Shown here in pieces: positions 6,677 to 7,850 of a DNA stretch of 7,850 bases. The stretch is from the NCBI GenBank assembly GCA_017522685.1, contig JAFWYN010000013.1:1-7850 (forward strand). The letters are read 5' to 3'. Both the position numbers and the translations under genes were made by a program. Source of the DNA: Lachnospiraceae bacterium. Lineage in GTDB: Bacteria > Bacillota_A > Clostridia > Lachnospirales > Lachnospiraceae. The notes under the pieces are model-generated. The model had not been told where the DNA came from and did no database searches. It saw only the letters and a list, made by a program, of their open reading frames with translations. The first letter of the stretch is position 1; the number at the start of each line of letters is the position of its first letter.

Positions 6677-7474
6677 TTATATAAATTTAAAGTGTTTCAA
6701 CGCATTTTCGATTCCGTTCCGGCTGGCGTTTGTGGTGACAAAAGATACCATTTTCGTTAGTGAGGTCGGATTGGCATTTCCCATGGCAATGCTGTTCTTA
6801 AGATAGGAAAGCATCGCTAAGTCGTTATTGCTGTCGCCAAAAGCATAGGCGTTATCGGCAGGCAAGCCGTAGTAATCTAAGACAAATTGAATGCCGGTGG
6901 CCTTGGAGAAACCACGGGGAACAAATTCGCGAAAGGTACCGCCGCGATCGATACAATCAAACCATTGATCGCTGATACGGCGAAAGATTTCTAATTGTTC
7001 TGGCTTCTCATACCATACTACAAATTTGTCCGAAAAGAAGTTGGGGTTCTCCAAATCCTCAGGCATGTCATATCCATGTTGTATAAATTCATTATAATGA
7101 AAGCGTGCCTTGGGATGATTTAGGGGGCGGGTAAGGTCAAAGCATACTTCTTTTCTGGACTCAAACAGAATGTCTACATTCGTTTGACGTGCAGCACCTA
7201 AAATAGTCATAGTGGTTTCATGTGTTTGGGGATGATAGAAAACATCCTTTCCATCACAATAGATATTAGTACCGCATCCGCACACATATCCGTCAAAGCC
7301 GATTTCACGAAAACGAGGTTCTACATTCTGAAAACAGCGACCGGTGTTAATAAACATGAGATGACCGTTTTGACGAGCCTTACGAATGGCTTGGACGGTA
7401 CTGTCAGGTATGGAACCGTCAATTTCTGATGTGAGGGTTCCGTCAATATCAAAAAAGGCAATTTTTCTTTCCAT
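6677..7474 (-). CDS. Cof-type HAD-superfamily (IIB) sugar-phosphate phosphatase
   Basis: This 265-aa cytoplasmic protein has all four HAD motifs. Motif I is DIDGT (D9 nucleophile, D11 acid/base). Motif II is INTGR (T44). Motif III is K191 in GFSKATGIQ. Motif IV is GDSNND (D214, D218), which binds Mg2+. The region between motifs II and III (about 80-190) is the C2b cap that sets substrate choice. Family members remove phosphate from sugar phosphates, flavin mononucleotide or similar metabolites; the exact substrate cannot be read here. The start is set at 7474 (MERKIAFF) because GAGG (minus strand, 7484-7481) lies 6 nt upstream. An ATG at 7495 is in frame but lies inside the palindrome near the predicted transcription start. 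It is the first gene of the operon with the ABC transporter, driven by the promoter at 7510-7538. Confidence 0.93.
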   Translation of the reverse strand: MERKIAFFDIDGTLTSEIDGSIPDSTVQAIRKARQNGHLMFINTGRCFQNVEPRFREIGFDGYVCGCGTNIYCDGKDVFYHPQTHETTMTILGAARQTNVDILFESRKEVCFDLTRPLNHPKARFHYNEFIQHGYDMPEDLENPNFFSDKFVVWYEKPEQLEIFRRISDQWFDCIDRGGTFREFVPRGFSKATGIQFVLDYYGLPADNAYAFGDSNNDLAMLSYLKNSIAMGNANPTSLTKMVSFVTTNASRNGIENALKHFKFI

Positions 7475-7490
7475 AAAATACCTCGATGTC

Positions 7491-7506
7491 TTCATTATAT
7501 AATGAA
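7491..7506. promoter_or_regulatory. 16-bp perfect palindrome over the predicted transcription start
   Basis: TTCATTATATAATGAA is fully self-complementary. It covers about -3 to +12 of the HAD/ABC promoter, a typical operator position for a dimeric repressor. No regulator gene is visible nearby, so the role is inferred. An AT-rich palindrome can also arise by chance. Confidence 0.45.
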
Positions 7507-7509
7507 TGA

Positions 7510-7538
7510 ATTATATAGCTTTTGAGATGTTTTGTCAA
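7510..7538 (-). promoter_or_regulatory. Consensus sigma-A promoter for the HAD/ABC operon
   Basis: On the minus strand, TTGACA (7538-7533), a 17-nt spacer and TATAAT (7515-7510) match the consensus perfectly. Transcription should begin near 7503, about 30 nt before the HAD start codon. Confidence 0.85.
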
Positions 7539-7620
7539 AAGTAGGAAGTGTGCTTTTCAGCATAGATAGGATATCAAAAACAAATTGTAGAAAATGTTTA
7601 AATAAAACAAAAAATAGGTG

Positions 7621-7649
7621 TTGACAAAGTACAATTGGGGTGATATACT
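7621..7649 (+). promoter_or_regulatory. Strong promoter P1 (tandem pair, possibly rRNA operon)
   Basis: TTGACA (7621-7626), a 17-nt spacer and TATACT (7644-7649) with TG one base ahead (7641-7642) give an extended -10. A/T-rich sequence with A-tracts (about 7576-7616) lies just upstream, like an UP element. It points right, away from the HAD gene. Confidence 0.8.
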
Positions 7650-7656
7650 CAGATTC

Positions 7657-7702
7657 GTTGCTGAGGTAAACGAAGCATAAAAAACAAGCTTCGACAGGCA
7701 AC
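7657..7702 (+). other. Hairpin in the P1 leader
   Basis: GTTGC (7657-7661) pairs with GCAAC (7698-7702), and CGAAGC (7671-7676) pairs with GCTTCG (7688-7693) around an A-rich loop. There is no T-run after it, so it is not an intrinsic terminator. It lies at the predicted 5' end of the P1 transcript. Confidence 0.45.
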
Positions 7703-7724
7703 AAAAAATAATTTAAAAAAGCTG

Positions 7725-7753
7725 TTGACAAAGCGAAAAGCATATGATATTCT
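7725..7753 (+). promoter_or_regulatory. Strong promoter P2 (tandem pair, possibly rRNA operon)
   Basis: TTGACA (7725-7730), a 17-nt spacer and TATTCT (7748-7753) with TG at 7745-7746 repeat the P1 layout exactly 104 bp downstream. The preceding bases (about 7701-7720) are nearly all A/T. Both promoters begin TTGACAAAG. Confidence 0.78.
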
Positions 7754-7850
7754 AAATAAGCTGTCGCGTAAGAAACAGCGCAGGTAACTTTTAATAAAGT
7801 TCCATTGTACATTGATAAATAAACAGTAATGCAACCCTGAAAATTCTTAA
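7754..7850 (+). other. Leader of a rightward transcript, resembling a pre-16S rRNA leader
   Basis: After P2 come small inverted repeats (GCTGT 7760-7764 with ACAGC 7775-7779; AACTTT 7786-7791 with AAAGTT 7796-7801). The final stretch includes CATTGATAAATAAAC and CCTGAAAATTC (about 7836-7846). The latter resembles the 'TTGAAAA' boxA-like stretch before clostridial 16S genes. No convincing reading frame is present. The rRNA link is an inference from architecture; the gene itself is beyond the edge. Confidence 0.4.

Noticed and set aside
7657..7702. Terminator or attenuator after P1
   Set aside because: The stem is interrupted and is followed by As rather than Ts on the plus strand.
7495..7812. 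Minus-strand open frame of 105 codons in the right-hand intergenic region
   Set aside because: It covers both plus-strand promoters and the perfect minus-strand promoter, and its Phe/Leu/Tyr-rich sequence is what A-rich leader DNA gives on the opposite strand.

Overview
The window looks like chromosomal DNA of a Gram-positive anaerobe of the Clostridia, most likely a Lachnospiraceae relative. The clues are strong Shine-Dalgarno sites, a Cys-repeat surface protein ending in an SPKTG sorting signal, a lipoprotein with a lipobox, a Lachnospiraceae-style HflX, and consensus TTGACA/TATAAT promoters. This placement is inferred from protein style; no rRNA or other marker gene is inside the window.

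Layout. Bases 1-994 (+) hold the 3' end of a cell-wall-anchored surface protein built from four nearly identical 165-bp (55-aa) repeats, a diverged fifth copy and a sortase signal. A strong intrinsic terminator follows (1034-1072). Bases 1168-4885 (+) form a compact four-gene cluster: a 58-aa Cys/His-containing small protein of unknown function, a membrane sensor histidine kinase with no response regulator beside it, an HflX-type GTPase, and a lipoprotein. Gaps are 14, 31 and 34 nt. The cluster ends at a hairpin (4891-4927) shared with the convergent genes to its right.

Bases 4933-7474 (-) form a two-gene operon. A Cof-type HAD phosphatase is transcribed first, from a perfect consensus promoter at 7510-7538. 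An ABC exporter half-transporter follows 17 nt later. The ABC gene carries a one-base deletion around 5390-5392 that separates Walker A from the signature motif, Walker B and H-loop. All motifs are intact on both sides, so this is a very recent mutation or a sequence error.

Bases 7539-7850 contain no convincing gene. They hold two tandem strong plus-strand promoters, each with a 17-nt spacer, an extended -10 and an A-rich upstream tract, followed by hairpins and a leader-like stretch running off the window. This architecture resembles a clostridial rRNA operon leader, so a 16S rRNA gene may start just beyond the right edge.

The most interesting items are the small protein next to the orphan kinase, the homogenised Cys-rich surface repeats, the frameshifted exporter, the 16-bp palindrome over the predicted start point of the HAD/ABC operon, and the tandem promoter leader. 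I see no CRISPR array, transposase, phage gene, tRNA or clear defence system.
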